Notes under the pieces: generated by a model
Seen by the model: only the letters and a program-made list of their open reading frames with translations
Told to the model about the DNA's origin: nothing
Databases searched by the model: none
Translations under genes and position numbers: made by a program
DNA from: Nocardioides dokdonensis FR1436
GTDB lineage: Bacteria > Actinomycetota > Actinomycetes > Propionibacteriales > Nocardioidaceae
Length of the DNA stretch: 64,000 bases
Direction of reading: 5' to 3'
NCBI RefSeq assembly: GCF_001653335.1
Contig: NZ_CP015079.1
Span: forward strand, 2,914,001-2,978,000
Part shown: positions 1-8,477 of the stretch, piece after piece
Numbering within the stretch: position 1 is the stretch's first letter
How the letters are laid out: every line of letters begins with the position of its first letter

Positions 1-675
1 CGCCTCGACGGCCGGCGCGGTCGCACCGTCGACCAGGTCGACCAGGTCGAGTCCACCGCCGACGGCCTCGTCGAGTCGACGACGCACCCGGCGCAGCTCC
101 TTGCGACGACGCCCGGAGAGCCGCTGCGCGGCGTAGTCGTCGTGCTCGTGGCGGTGCGTCACCGGACGCACCCGCTCCTCCAGGCGGCGCGAGGTGAGCC
201 CGAGCCCGCGGGCCGCGGCCTCCACGTCCTGGACCACGTCCAGGTCGGTGAGGGGCAGCACGAACCACGCGTCCCCGCCGGCGGCCAGGTCACGCAGCGC
301 CGAGCGCCAGCCCCGCTGGTGCAGCCCGGGCGCGACGAGCGGCGTACCGAGGAAGTGGTGGGTGTGCTGCCACGCGACCGTGGCGCGCACCGGGTTGCGG
401 GGCACCCGGTGCCCGGTCGTCACCGGCAGCAGCAGCTCGAGCCGGTCCTCGGTGCCCCCGGTCAGCAGCCGCGCGCCGCCCGGTGGCGGCAGGTGGCGCA
501 GTGCAGGCAGCAGCACGTCGGGGTCCAGGAACGGGTTGGCGTGGCGGGCGGAGCGGACCAGGTCGCGCCAGGCGCGCTCGCCGCCCGGAGCGTCGACCAG
601 GGCGGCGGCGTCGACCAGGGCCGGCAGCCGTCCCGCACCAGCGGGTACGGCAGGGCGGTCGACGGTGGTGCTCAC
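1..675 (-). CDS. GNAT acetyltransferase, CelD/BcsL-like (3' end outside window)
   Basis: Reads leftwards off the window; 225 codons are visible from a GTG start at 675. Residues 101-114 (AWQHTHHFLGTPLV) and the basic stretch at about 188-201 (SGRRRKELRRVRRR) resemble the first half of CelD/BcsL-type GNAT proteins, which acylate polysaccharides or other small acceptors using acyl-CoA. The acyl-CoA-binding half would lie outside the window, so the activity cannot be confirmed. The GTG start is preceded by a purine-rich stretch and lies back to back with the secreted-protein gene starting at 848. The acceptor is unknown. The reading frame was taken directly from the sequence and has strong GC3 bias. 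Confidence 0.6.
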   Translation of the reverse strand, partial: MSTTVDRPAVPAGAGRLPALVDAAALVDAPGGERAWRDLVRSARHANPFLDPDVLLPALRHLPPPGGARLLTGGTEDRLELLLPVTTGHRVPRNPVRATVAWQHTHHFLGTPLVAPGLHQRGWRSALRDLAAGGDAWFVLPLTDLDVVQDVEAAARGLGLTSRRLEERVRPVTHRHEHDDYAAQRLSGRRRKELRRVRRRLDEAVGGGLDLVDLVDGATAPAVEA

Positions 676-847
676 CTCGGGCTGGTGCCCGGACCACGCG
701 ACGAGCAAACGGATCGGCTCCTCGCCGGACCGGTGGTCCAGACCAGTGTCGGTGCGACCTCCGCACCCCTCACCACGCAACCAGATGCCGAGGCGGTGCG
801 TAGACCAGGGGACACCGCACCCACCCACAGCCCGCAGGAGGCTCCCC

Positions 848-1468
848 GTGCGCCACTCGATCCACACCGTCCTCGCCGTCTCGGCCGCCGTCGCGGCGAC
901 CCTCGTCACCGGCGGCGCCACGGGCGCCCGGGCCGGCACCCCCGGCACCCCAGGCACCCCCGGCACCGGCGACGGCACCACCCGGGTGGTGCTGCCGATC
1001 GAGGACTGCCACGGCTGCCGCGTGCAGGTCTACTCGGGTCTCGCGACCGACGACCCCGCCGAGCCGCGGCTCTGGGCCTCGTTGGAGAAGCGGGTCCGCG
1101 ACGGCAAGGTCGCCTTCGCGGTGCCCAGCTCGCGCACCCCCGGCATGTCGGTGGTGGTCCGCGCGCCCTGGGAGGGCCACACCGGCTACGACACGACCGT
1201 CGTGTTCCGGTACGCCGGCCTCACGGCGGGCGAGCACGTCGACACCGAGGTCGCCCGTACCAAGCACCGCGCCAGCGGCTGCTTCGAGGGCACCTCGCGC
1301 GACAAGGTCACCCTGCCCGTCGTCGTGAGCCGGGTACAGGTGCCCGGCGTGCACGGCCCCGTCGCCGGCACCCTGGCCCACCTGGCCACCACCACCCCGT
1401 GGCTCGCACCGATGCGCCGGGTCCACGAGGGGGTGCTGGGCTCCCAGGACGTCACCGTCTGCCGGTGA
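848..1468 (+). CDS. Secreted protein of unknown function
   Basis: A 206-residue product starting at GTG 848, which has a clear AGGAG ribosome-binding site about 8 nt upstream. Residues 1-27 form a Sec-type signal peptide (Arg/His start, Ala/Val/Leu core, GARAG end), followed by a short GTP repeat linker (GTPGTPGTPGTG). The mature part has a Cys pair at the start (EDCHGC) and single Cys residues near residue 146 and at the penultimate position, so disulfide bonding outside the cell is plausible. No known domain was recognised. It lies 43 nt before the leaderless start of glnA2 but probably has its own transcript. Confidence 0.72.
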   Translation: MRHSIHTVLAVSAAVAATLVTGGATGARAGTPGTPGTPGTGDGTTRVVLPIEDCHGCRVQVYSGLATDDPAEPRLWASLEKRVRDGKVAFAVPSSRTPGMSVVVRAPWEGHTGYDTTVVFRYAGLTAGEHVDTEVARTKHRASGCFEGTSRDKVTLPVVVSRVQVPGVHGPVAGTLAHLATTTPWLAPMRRVHEGVLGSQDVTVCR

Positions 1469-1499
1469 GGCCCTCGGGGGCGCCGGGAGCGGCCACGAC

Positions 1500-1505
1500 T
1501 AGGCT
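1500..1505 (+). promoter_or_regulatory. -10 box of a leaderless promoter for glnA2
   Basis: TAGGCT ends 6 nt before the ATG of glnA2, so transcription would begin at or next to the start codon. The same geometry recurs at several other genes in the window. No clear -35 box is visible. Confidence 0.55.
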
Positions 1506-1511
1506 CCCCCC

Positions 1512-2849
1512 ATGGGCAAGCAGGAAGACTTCGTTCTCCGCGCACTCGAGGAGCGGGACGTCCGGTTCGTGCGGTTGTGGTTCACCGACGTGCTGGGCTC
1601 GCTGAAGTCGGTGGCGGTGGCCCCGGCTGAGCTCGAGAACGCCTTCGACGAGGGCATCGGGTTCGACGGCTCCGCCATCGAGGGCTTCGCGCGCGTCTTC
1701 GAGTCGGACATGCTCGCCAAGCCCGACCCCTCGACGTTCCAGATCCTCCCGTGGCGTGAGGAGGGCCCGGCGACGGCGCGGATGTTCTGCGACATCGAGA
1801 TGCCCGACGGCACCCCGTCGTACGCCGACCCGCGCCACGTCCTGAAGCGCACGCTGAGCAAGGCGGCCGAGAAGGGCTTCACCTTCTACACCCACCCCGA
1901 GATCGAGTTCTACCTCTTCAAGGGCCTCCCCGAGGCCGGGGCGGAGCCGGTGCCGGTCGACCGCACCGGCTACTTCGACCACACCGCCCAGTCCGAGGGC
2001 GCCGACTTCCGCCGCCAGGCGATCACGATGCTCGAGCAGATGGGCATCTCGGTGGAGTTCAGCCACCACGAGGCCGGCCCCGGGCAGCAGGAGATCGACC
2101 TGCGCTACGCCGACGCCCTGTCCACGGCCGACAACATCATGACCTTCCGCACCGTGATCCGGGAGGTGGCGATGAGCCAGGGCATCTGGGCCAGCTTCAT
2201 GCCCAAGCCGTTCACGACGCACCCCGGCTCCGGCATGCACACCCACCTCAGCCTCTTCGAGGGTGACGAGAACGCCTTCTACGAGGCGGGCGCGCAGTAC
2301 CAGCTCTCCACCACCGGGCGCCGCTTCATCGCCGGCATCCTCGAGCACGCCCCCGAGATCTCGGTCGTGACCAACCAGTGGGTCAACTCCTACAAGCGGA
2401 TGATGTTCGGCGGCGAGGCCCCGTCCTACATCTGCTGGGGCCACAACAACCGCTCGGCGATGATCCGGGTGCCGATGTACAAGCCGCTCAAGGGCCAGTC
2501 GACCCGGGTCGAGCTGCGCACCATCGACGCCGCCTGCAACCCCTACCTCGCCTACGCCGTGGTGCTCGCCGCCGGCATGAAGGGCATCGAGGAGGGCTAC
2601 GAGCTGCCGCGCGAGGCCGAGGACGACGTGTGGTCTCTGACCGAGCGCGAGCGCACCAGCCTGGGCATCAAGCCGCTGCCGAAGAACCTCAACGACGCGA
2701 TCACGATCGCCGAGGACTCCGAGCTGCTGGCCGAGACCCTGGGCGAGCAGGTCTTCGACTTCTTCCTGCGCAACAAGCGCGCCGAGTGGGACGAGTACCG
2801 CGGCCAGGTCTCCGCCTTCGAGCGCGACCGCATGCTCCCGGTCATCTGA
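1512..2849 (+). CDS. glnA2: Type I glutamine synthetase, GlnA2-like (GSI-alpha)
   Basis: A 445-residue ATP-dependent ligase making glutamine, or a gamma-glutamylated amine, from glutamate. Family motifs are in order: GFDGSAIEGF near residue 50, EIEFYLF near 130, HHEAGPGQQEIDLRY near 190 and FGGEAPSYICWGHNNRSAMIRVP near 300. The length and the region around EDDVWSLTERER near the C-terminus lack the NLYDLP-type adenylylation loop of GSI-beta enzymes, so this fits GlnA2 and is probably not a substrate of GlnE. It is followed 2 nt later by a glutamine amidotransferase gene and then glnE; in mycobacteria and streptomycetes glnA2 also neighbours glnE. Its true substrate could be a polyamine or other amine, as reported for some GlnA2-4 paralogues. 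Confidence 0.93.
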   Translation: MGKQEDFVLRALEERDVRFVRLWFTDVLGSLKSVAVAPAELENAFDEGIGFDGSAIEGFARVFESDMLAKPDPSTFQILPWREEGPATARMFCDIEMPDGTPSYADPRHVLKRTLSKAAEKGFTFYTHPEIEFYLFKGLPEAGAEPVPVDRTGYFDHTAQSEGADFRRQAITMLEQMGISVEFSHHEAGPGQQEIDLRYADALSTADNIMTFRTVIREVAMSQGIWASFMPKPFTTHPGSGMHTHLSLFEGDENAFYEAGAQYQLSTTGRRFIAGILEHAPEISVVTNQWVNSYKRMMFGGEAPSYICWGHNNRSAMIRVPMYKPLKGQSTRVELRTIDAACNPYLAYAVVLAAGMKGIEEGYELPREAEDDVWSLTERERTSLGIKPLPKNLNDAITIAEDSELLAETLGEQVFDFFLRNKRAEWDEYRGQVSAFERDRMLPVI

Positions 2850-2851
2850 GC

Positions 2852-3601
2852 GTGGACGCGCGCGTGCCGGGCCCGCCCCGGGTGCTGGTCGTCCAGCACG
2901 AGGACGACTGCCCACCGGCCCTCGTCGGCACCTGGCTCACCGAGGCCGGGTGCGAGCTCGACGTGCACCGGCCCTACACCGCGACCGGCGAGCCCGGCGC
3001 GCTGCTGCCCGACCCGACGGCGTACGACGCCGTGCTGGTGCTGGGCGGCTCGATGGGCGCCGACGACGACGCCGACCACGCCTGGCTGGGGCCCACCAAG
3101 CAGCTGCTCCGCGACGCCGTGGGTGCGGAGGTGCCCACGCTCGGGATCTGCCTGGGCCACCAGCTGCTGGCCTCCGCGCTCGGCGGCCGGGTGCAGGTCA
3201 ACCCGCGCGGCCGGACCGTGGGGCTGGTGCCGGTGGAGTGGACCGGCGAGGCGAGCAGCGACCCGCTCACGGGCGCGCTGGCCACGCCGCGACGAGGCGT
3301 GCACTGGAACAACGACGTGGTCACCGACCTGCCGCCGGGAGCCCTGGCGCTGGCCCGCACCCCGCAGGGCGACGCGGAGGTGGTCCGCTACGGACCGGCC
3401 GCCTGGGGCGTGCAGCTGCACCCCGAGGTCGACGCCGGGGTCGTGGCCCGCTGGGCGGCCTCCGACGACAAGTCCGCGCCCGGCGTCGACACCGCCGCCG
3501 AGGTGGCGCGCATCGACGCCGCCAGGAGCGAGCTCGACGACGCCTGGCGCCCGCTCGTGTCGTCCTTCGTCGCGATCGCCGGGGGGCGAGCGGAACGGTG
3601 A
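2852..3601 (+). CDS. Class I glutamine amidotransferase
   Basis: A 249-residue protein starting at GTG 2852, 2 nt after the glnA2 stop. It has the class I GATase fold: LVLGGSMGA near residue 65, the nucleophile elbow GICLGHQ with Cys100, and His190 and Glu192 in LHPE, forming the Cys-His-Glu triad that releases ammonia from glutamine. It resembles stand-alone GATases related to GuaA N-terminal domains and gamma-glutamyl-amine hydrolases. Placement between glnA2 and glnE suggests turnover of glutamine or of gamma-glutamyl compounds made by GlnA2 (inference). Its stop overlaps the glnE start (GTGA). Confidence 0.85.
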   Translation: MDARVPGPPRVLVVQHEDDCPPALVGTWLTEAGCELDVHRPYTATGEPGALLPDPTAYDAVLVLGGSMGADDDADHAWLGPTKQLLRDAVGAEVPTLGICLGHQLLASALGGRVQVNPRGRTVGLVPVEWTGEASSDPLTGALATPRRGVHWNNDVVTDLPPGALALARTPQGDAEVVRYGPAAWGVQLHPEVDAGVVARWAASDDKSAPGVDTAAEVARIDAARSELDDAWRPLVSSFVAIAGGRAER

Positions 3602-6585
3602 CCCGGGCGGCGACCACCAAGGGGCAGCTGCTGCGGCTCGGCTTCGGCGACCCGGAGCGGTCGCTGGGCCGGCTGGCGGAGATCGGCCCCGCAGGCCCCG
3701 AGCTGCTGCCGCTGCTGGCCCGCACCGCCGACCCCGACCAGGCCGTGGTGGGTCTGGCCCGGCTCGTCGAGGCCCTGGGAGACGGCGCGGTCGACCTGCT
3801 CTCGATGCTGCGCGAGGGGGAGGGATCGGCCACCAGGCTGCTCGCGGTCCTCGGCGCCAGCGAGGCGCTCAGCGACCACCTCGCCCGGCACCCCGAGCAG
3901 TGGCGCGAGCTCACCGACGCGACGCTCGAGTGCACCCGCCCGGCGGCGTACGCCGTGCGCGAGGCGATGCTGCGCGCGGTGGGTGCCGACCCGGACCGGC
4001 CCGCGCCGGTTGCCGTCGGCGACGACGCCGCGCTGGTCGACGTGCTGCGGGTGGAGTACCGACGGGTGCTGCTGCGCCTGGCCGCTCGCGACCTGGCCCA
4101 CGACGTCGGGGTCGACGACGTGGCCGCCGAGCTGTCCGACCTGGCCGCGGCGACGCTGGAGGCCGGGCTGGCGATCGCGCGGCAGCGGCTGGGCGACAAG
4201 GCGCACCTGGCGCGGCTGGCCGTGGTCGCGATGGGCAAGTGCGGCGCGCACGAGCTCAACTACGTCTCCGACGTCGACGTCGTGTTCGTCTACGAGCCGA
4301 CCGCGGGCGAGGGCGAGGAGCACCCCGACGCCGCCAACCGGGCCGCCTCGCAGCTGGCCGCGCACCTGATGCGGATCTGCGGGGAGCCCACCGCCGAGGG
4401 CGAGATCTGGCCGGTCGACGCCAACCTGCGCCCCGAGGGCACCTCGGGCCCGCTGGTGCGGACCCTGGCCAGCCACGAGAGCTACTACGAGAAGTGGGCC
4501 AAGACCTGGGAGTTCCAGGCGCTGCTCAAGGCCCGCCCGGTCGCCGGCGACCTCGAGCTGGGACGGGCCTACGTGGAGATGGTCGCGCCGATGATCTGGA
4601 GCGCCGCCGAGCGCGACGGCTTCGTCGAGGACACCCAGGCCATGCGGCGCCGGGTCGTCGACCACATCCCCACCAAGGAGGCCGAGCGGCAGCTCAAGCT
4701 CGGCGCCGGCGGGCTGCGCGACGTCGAGTTCGCCGTCCAGCTGCTCCAGCTGGTGCACGGGCGCGCCGACGAGTCCATCCGGACGCCCACGACGCTCAGC
4801 GCGCTCGCGGACCTGACCCGCGGCGGCTACATCGGCCGCGAGGACGGCGAGCAGCTGCACGACGCCTACGCCTTCCTGCGCACCCTCGAGCACCGGATGC
4901 AGCTGCACCGGCTGCGCCGCACCCACGTCATCCCGGACGACCTCGACGCGCTGCGTCGCCTGGGGCGCAGCATGGGTCACCTCAGGAACCCGGTCGAGGG
5001 GCTCAACAAGGCCCTCGAGCACCACCGCCGCGAGGTCCGCCGGCTGCACCAGAAGCTCTTCTACCGCCCGCTGCTCGCCGCGGTGGCCCAGCTGCCCGGC
5101 GACCAGGCACGGCTCTCGGCCGACGCCGCTCGCGACCGCCTGGCCGCGCTCGGGTACGCCGACGCCCGCGCCGCGCTGCGCCACCTCGAGGCGCTGACCA
5201 GCGGAGTGACCCGCTCGGCCAACATCCAGCGCACCCTGCTGCCGGTGCTGCTGGAATGGTTCGCCGACGGGCCCGACCCGGACGCCGGGCTCTTCGGCTT
5301 CCGCCGGATCTCCGAGGCGCTCGGCTCGACCCCGTGGTACCTCACCACGCTGCGCGACGAGGGCCAGGTGGCCCAGCGGCTCGCGCAGCTGCTCTCGACC
5401 TCGCGCTACGCCACCAGCCTGCTCGAGCGCGAGCCCCAGGGCGTGCGGATGCTGGGACAGTCCCTGGCGCCGCTCGACGCCGAGTCGCTGACCGCCGAGA
5501 TGCGCTCGGCGGCGGCGCGGCGCGACGACGCGGAGAAGGCGGTGCGCGCTGTGCGCGCCGTACGCCGCCGCGAGCTGCTGCGCATCGCCTCCGGCGACCT
5601 GCTCGGCCTCACCGACGTCGAGGAGATCGGCGCCGGTCTGTCGCGGCTGACCGACGCCACGCTCGAGGTGACCCTCGAGGTGGTGGGGGAGTCGGTGCGC
5701 CGCGCCAAGGGCCTCGACGAGGCGCCGACCCGGATCGCGGTGGTCGCCATGGGGCGCTACGGCGGCTTCGAGCTGTCCTACGGCTCCGACGCCGACGTGC
5801 TGTTCGTGCACGAACCGGTCGCGGGCGCGGACGGCCACGAGGCGGCGACGTACGCCCAGGCGGTGGCCAACGAGCTGCGCCGGCTGCTGTCGCTGCCCGG
5901 CACCGACCCGGCGCTCGAGGTCGACGCCGACCTGCGCCCCGAGGGCAAGCAGGGCGCGCTGGTGCGCACGCTCGACTCGTACGCCGCCTACTACGCCAAG
6001 TGGTCGATGGTCTGGGAGGCGCAGGCGCTGCTGCGTGCCGACGCGGTCGTGGGCGACCTCGACCTGCGCCGGCGCTTCGAGGAGCTCATCGATCCGCTGC
6101 GCTACCCCGAGGACGGCATCAGCGACGACGACATCATCGAGGTGCGCCGTATCAAGGCCCGCGTCGACGAGGAGCGGCTGCCGCGCGGCGCCGACCGCAA
6201 GACCCACCTCAAGCTCGGGCGCGGCGGCCTGGCCGACATCGAGTGGACCGTGCAGCTGCTGCAGATGCGCTACGCCGGACAGGTGCCGGGGCTGCGCACC
6301 TCACGCACCCTGCCGGCCCTGGCCGCCGCCGAGGAGGCCGGTCTGCTCGAGAGCGCCGACGCGTCCCTGCTGGCCCAGGCCTGGCGCCGGGTCAGCCGCA
6401 CCCGCAACGCCGTGACGCTGGCGCGCGGCACCCCGAGCGACTCCCTGCCCTCCGACCCGCGGCAGCGGGCGGCCGTGGCCGCGATCCTGGGCTACACCGA
6501 CGGGGCCTCGGAGCAGATGGTCGACGACCACCTGCGGATGACCCGCCTGGCGCACGGTGTGGTCGAGCGGGTCTTCTGGGAGTAG
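3598..6585 (+). CDS. glnE: Bifunctional glutamine synthetase adenylyltransferase/deadenylase
   Basis: A 995-residue GlnE, full length for the family. GTG 3598 overlaps the preceding stop by 4 nt (GTGA), indicating translational coupling. Two nucleotidyltransferase domains are visible: an N-terminal deadenylase-type domain with the metal-binding SDVD at residues 224-227 after GAHELNYV, and a C-terminal adenylylase-type domain with SDAD at residues 730-733 after GGFELSYG. Each is followed by a repeated LRPEG...GxLVRTLxSxxxYYxKW block. It controls GSI-beta enzymes such as GlnA1 by adding or removing AMP. GlnA1 is not in this window, and the neighbouring GlnA2 lacks the target loop. Confidence 0.95.
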   Translation: MTRAATTKGQLLRLGFGDPERSLGRLAEIGPAGPELLPLLARTADPDQAVVGLARLVEALGDGAVDLLSMLREGEGSATRLLAVLGASEALSDHLARHPEQWRELTDATLECTRPAAYAVREAMLRAVGADPDRPAPVAVGDDAALVDVLRVEYRRVLLRLAARDLAHDVGVDDVAAELSDLAAATLEAGLAIARQRLGDKAHLARLAVVAMGKCGAHELNYVSDVDVVFVYEPTAGEGEEHPDAANRAASQLAAHLMRICGEPTAEGEIWPVDANLRPEGTSGPLVRTLASHESYYEKWAKTWEFQALLKARPVAGDLELGRAYVEMVAPMIWSAAERDGFVEDTQAMRRRVVDHIPTKEAERQLKLGAGGLRDVEFAVQLLQLVHGRADESIRTPTTLSALADLTRGGYIGREDGEQLHDAYAFLRTLEHRMQLHRLRRTHVIPDDLDALRRLGRSMGHLRNPVEGLNKALEHHRREVRRLHQKLFYRPLLAAVAQLPGDQARLSADAARDRLAALGYADARAALRHLEALTSGVTRSANIQRTLLPVLLEWFADGPDPDAGLFGFRRISEALGSTPWYLTTLRDEGQVAQRLAQLLSTSRYATSLLEREPQGVRMLGQSLAPLDAESLTAEMRSAAARRDDAEKAVRAVRAVRRRELLRIASGDLLGLTDVEEIGAGLSRLTDATLEVTLEVVGESVRRAKGLDEAPTRIAVVAMGRYGGFELSYGSDADVLFVHEPVAGADGHEAATYAQAVANELRRLLSLPGTDPALEVDADLRPEGKQGALVRTLDSYAAYYAKWSMVWEAQALLRADAVVGDLDLRRRFEELIDPLRYPEDGISDDDIIEVRRIKARVDEERLPRGADRKTHLKLGRGGLADIEWTVQLLQMRYAGQVPGLRTSRTLPALAAAEEAGLLESADASLLAQAWRRVSRTRNAVTLARGTPSDSLPSDPRQRAAVAAILGYTDGASEQMVDDHLRMTRLAHGVVERVFWE

Positions 6586-6616
6586 CGGCGCCATCGACCT
6601 GGACGACCGGGTCTCC

Positions 6617-6622
6617 TAGGGT
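6617..6622 (+). promoter_or_regulatory. -10 box of a leaderless promoter
   Basis: TAGGGT ends 6 nt before ATG 6629, the same spacing as at the glnA2 start. This spacing supports ATG 6629 over the in-frame GTG at 6626. Confidence 0.5.
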
Positions 6623-6628
6623 GGCGTG

Positions 6629-7405
6629 ATGAGCGCCCTCCAGGACAAGGCCACGCACCTCTTGGGTCAGCACCGTGACCCCACCCTGCTCACCGTCGTG
6701 AACGTCTGGGACGTCATCAGCGCCCAGGTGGTGGCCGACGGCATCGGCACCACCGCGCTGGCGACCGCCAGCCACTCGATCGCGGCGTCCTACGGCTACC
6801 CGGACGGGGAGCACATCCCCGTCGACCTGATGATCGAGGTCTGCGGACGGATCGCGGCAGCCACCGACCTCCCGGTCAGCGCCGACCTCGAGGCCGGCTA
6901 CGGCCACCCCGTCGAGACGGTCCGCAAGGCGATCGGGGTCGGCATCGTCGGCGCCAACCTCGAGGACCAGATGCGTCCCCTGGCCGAGGCCGCGGCGATG
7001 ATGGAGGACGTGATGGCGGCCGCCGACGACGAGGGCATCGACTTCGTGCTCAACGCCCGCACCGACGCGTTCGTCAAGGCGGGCGACCGCGACCGGGGCG
7101 CGGTCCTGGCCGACGCCATCGAGCGCGGCAAGGCCTTCCTGCAGGTTGGAGCCCCCGCGGTGTTCGTGCCCGGCAAGCTCACCGAGGAGGAGGTCGTCGC
7201 CCTGGTCGACGCCTTCGGCCCGCAGCGCCTCACCATGATCGGCGTCCCCGGCACCCCGTCGCTGGACCGCCTCGAGGAGCTGGGCGTCGCCCGCGTCTCC
7301 TACGGCCCGATGCCGCAGCGCGTCGCACTGACCGCGCTGCAGGAGCTGGTCGAGGAGGTGCACCGCGGTGGCGGTGTACCGGCCTCGATGCGTCCCCTGA
7401 ACTGA
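6629..7405 (+). CDS. Isocitrate lyase/PEP mutase-superfamily protein
   Basis: A 258-residue TIM-barrel protein of the isocitrate lyase/phosphoenolpyruvate mutase superfamily. Visible signatures are NVWDVISAQVV near residue 27, ADLEAGYG near 88 (metal-binding acidic residues), GANLEDQ near 112 and NARTDAF near 148. Members cleave or form C-C or P-C bonds in small oxo-acids, such as 2-methylisocitrate, oxaloacetate or phosphonopyruvate. The short stand-alone form here is of unassigned substrate. The lyase signature KKCGH is absent, so classic isocitrate lyase is unlikely. It is followed by a strong terminator. Confidence 0.85.
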   Translation: MSALQDKATHLLGQHRDPTLLTVVNVWDVISAQVVADGIGTTALATASHSIAASYGYPDGEHIPVDLMIEVCGRIAAATDLPVSADLEAGYGHPVETVRKAIGVGIVGANLEDQMRPLAEAAAMMEDVMAAADDEGIDFVLNARTDAFVKAGDRDRGAVLADAIERGKAFLQVGAPAVFVPGKLTEEEVVALVDAFGPQRLTMIGVPGTPSLDRLEELGVARVSYGPMPQRVALTALQELVEEVHRGGGVPASMRPLN

Positions 7406-7425
7406 CCCCGGGCTGACGCTCCGCC

Positions 7426-7467
7426 AAGCCCCGATCCGGCCGCCCCCGTGGCGCTGGGTCGGGGCTT
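7426..7467 (+). terminator. Hairpin terminator after the PEP-mutase-like gene
   Basis: AAGCCCCGA (7426-7434) pairs with TCGGGGCTT (7459-7467) around a 24-nt GC-rich loop, 20 nt downstream of the stop codon. Confidence 0.7.
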
Positions 7468-7570
7468 CGGCGTTCCCTCTCGCCGGACCACGATCCAGAC
7501 CACAACCACTGGGCCCCGGGCACCCCTAGTACGGCGCAGGGAGACGCTCGGTGGGTTCCTTGCGGGTGGC

Positions 7571-7610
7571 TGTGGGGTCTTGCGTGTTCCTTGAGGGAAT
7601 GTGGGGTCTT
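7571..7610 (+). promoter_or_regulatory. Paired 11-bp direct repeats upstream of the tasA-like gene
   Basis: TGTGGGGTCTT occurs at 7571-7581 and again at 7600-7610, 29 bp apart, about 100 bp upstream of the ATG. Such spaced direct repeats are typical of an activator or repressor site. The same pair lies in copy B at 10686-10725. Confidence 0.4.
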
Positions 7611-7638
7611 TGCCTGGTGGTGGCTTGCGTTGGGAGGA

Positions 7639-7660
7639 GCAGAGTTCTACTCATCAGCCC
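7639..7660 (+). promoter_or_regulatory. Conserved 22-bp element upstream of tasA-like genes, copy 1
   Basis: A 22-nt block beginning GCAGAGTTCT and ending CATCAGCCC lies 42 nt before the ATG. It also precedes copy B and, with one base changed, the divergent third tasA-like gene at 12006-12027. Its conservation next to otherwise diverged DNA suggests a promoter or operator core. Confidence 0.55.
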
Positions 7661-7702
7661 GACCGGCCCACCGAGGCCGGCTCCAGACAAGGACCCTCCC
7701 TC

Positions 7703-8329
7703 ATGTCGAACACCTCCGCTCGCAAGTCCTCTGTTCGTATCGCTGCTTCGGTGGCCCTGGTTGCCGGTGCCACTGCGGTGGCCGGTCTGGGTACGTTCGG
7801 TTCGTTCACCTCCACCACCGACGCCGCTGAGGCTGTCGACTCGGGTCAGACGAAGATCACGATGAGCAACCAGGGCACGCAGGGCCTGGACGTCCCGGCG
7901 GTGAAGCTGGTCCCCGGTGACACCGTGCAGCGTGCGGTGCAGCTGGTGCGGGCCGAGCAGACCGAGGGCTTCGGTTCGGTGAAGCTGACCACGACGTCGT
8001 CGGCGGGGGTGCCCTCGATCCTGACCACCAACGTCACCAACGGGCTGCAGCTGAGCATCGACCAGTGCTCGGTGGCGTGGGTCAAGTCCGCGACCACCAA
8101 GGAGATGACCTGCTCGGGCGCCACCACCTCGATCCTGGCCTCGCGTGCGGTGATCGGTGCGAACACCGACCTGACCGAGGTCACCAAGACCCTCAACGGT
8201 TCCACCGGGGTCTCGAACCTGCGTCTGACCCTGGCGCTGCCGCAGGCGGCTGACAACGAGTTCCAGCTGAAGTCCGACACCGTGAACTTCAAGTTCGACG
8301 CCACGCAGCGCGTCGGCGAGGCTCGCTGA
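7703..8329 (+). CDS. TasA/camelysin-like surface protein, copy 1
   Basis: A 208-residue product of the TasA/CalY (camelysin) family, which forms extracellular fibres or surface layers after cleavage by SipW. It has a basic start (RKSSVR), a hydrophobic segment at residues 13-30 and a GLGTFGSFTS junction typical of SipW-processed precursors, then a beta-rich mature part. Two Cys residues in DQCSVAW and MTCSGA are conserved in the paralogue at 12061 and may form a disulfide. ATG 7703 follows an AAGGACC stretch. The N-terminal codons are richer in T-ending forms than neighbouring genes, fitting high expression or a separate origin. The protein is identical to the product at 10818; sipW lies directly downstream. 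Confidence 0.85.
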   Translation: MSNTSARKSSVRIAASVALVAGATAVAGLGTFGSFTSTTDAAEAVDSGQTKITMSNQGTQGLDVPAVKLVPGDTVQRAVQLVRAEQTEGFGSVKLTTTSSAGVPSILTTNVTNGLQLSIDQCSVAWVKSATTKEMTCSGATTSILASRAVIGANTDLTEVTKTLNGSTGVSNLRLTLALPQAADNEFQLKSDTVNFKFDATQRVGEAR

Positions 8330-8335
8330 TCCAGT

Positions 8336-8397
8336 CCGGGTCCGGGGGGACACCCGGACCCGGGCATCGTGTGGCCGCCGTGGAGGGAGCGGCGGCC
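8336..8397 (+). terminator. Tandem hairpins between tasA-like gene and sipW
   Basis: A perfect 11-bp stem (CCGGGTCCGGG at 8336-8346 with 8353-8363, 6-nt loop) starts 7 nt after the stop. A second 8-bp stem follows (GGCCGCCG at 8373-8380 with 8390-8397). Placed inside the tasA-sipW unit, they probably act as a partial terminator or mRNA stabiliser, giving much TasA and little SipW. Confidence 0.65.
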
Positions 8398-8477
8398 GCA
8401 CGGCACCACCTCATCCCTCACCCCAGCACCGCCCCCGCACCTCACCCGCAGCAGCCACCAGCCGAAGGAGCCCGATC

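Larger units (their letters stand above)
7556..8472 (+). repeat. 917-bp direct repeat, copy A (complete tasA-like gene with flanks)
   Basis: Positions 7556-8472 recur at 10671-11587, offset by 3115 bp, in the same orientation. By eye the only difference is 7635 (A) versus 10750 (G). The repeat contains the whole upstream region, the tasA-like gene, its downstream hairpins and a GAAGGAG ribosome-binding site, and it ends just before the start codon of a different gene in each copy (sipW here, the Hpt-like gene in copy B). Near-identity means a recent duplication or ongoing gene conversion. Confidence 0.95.

Noticed and set aside
3388..6207. Long open reading frame antisense to glnE
   Set aside because: It follows the codon structure of glnE on the other strand. 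In DNA this GC-rich, the complement of a real gene stays open for long stretches. It has no domain pattern and no ribosome-binding site.
7556..8472. Insertion-sequence origin of the 917-bp repeat
   Set aside because: No transposase, terminal inverted repeats or target-site duplication; the repeat boundaries match gene units instead.
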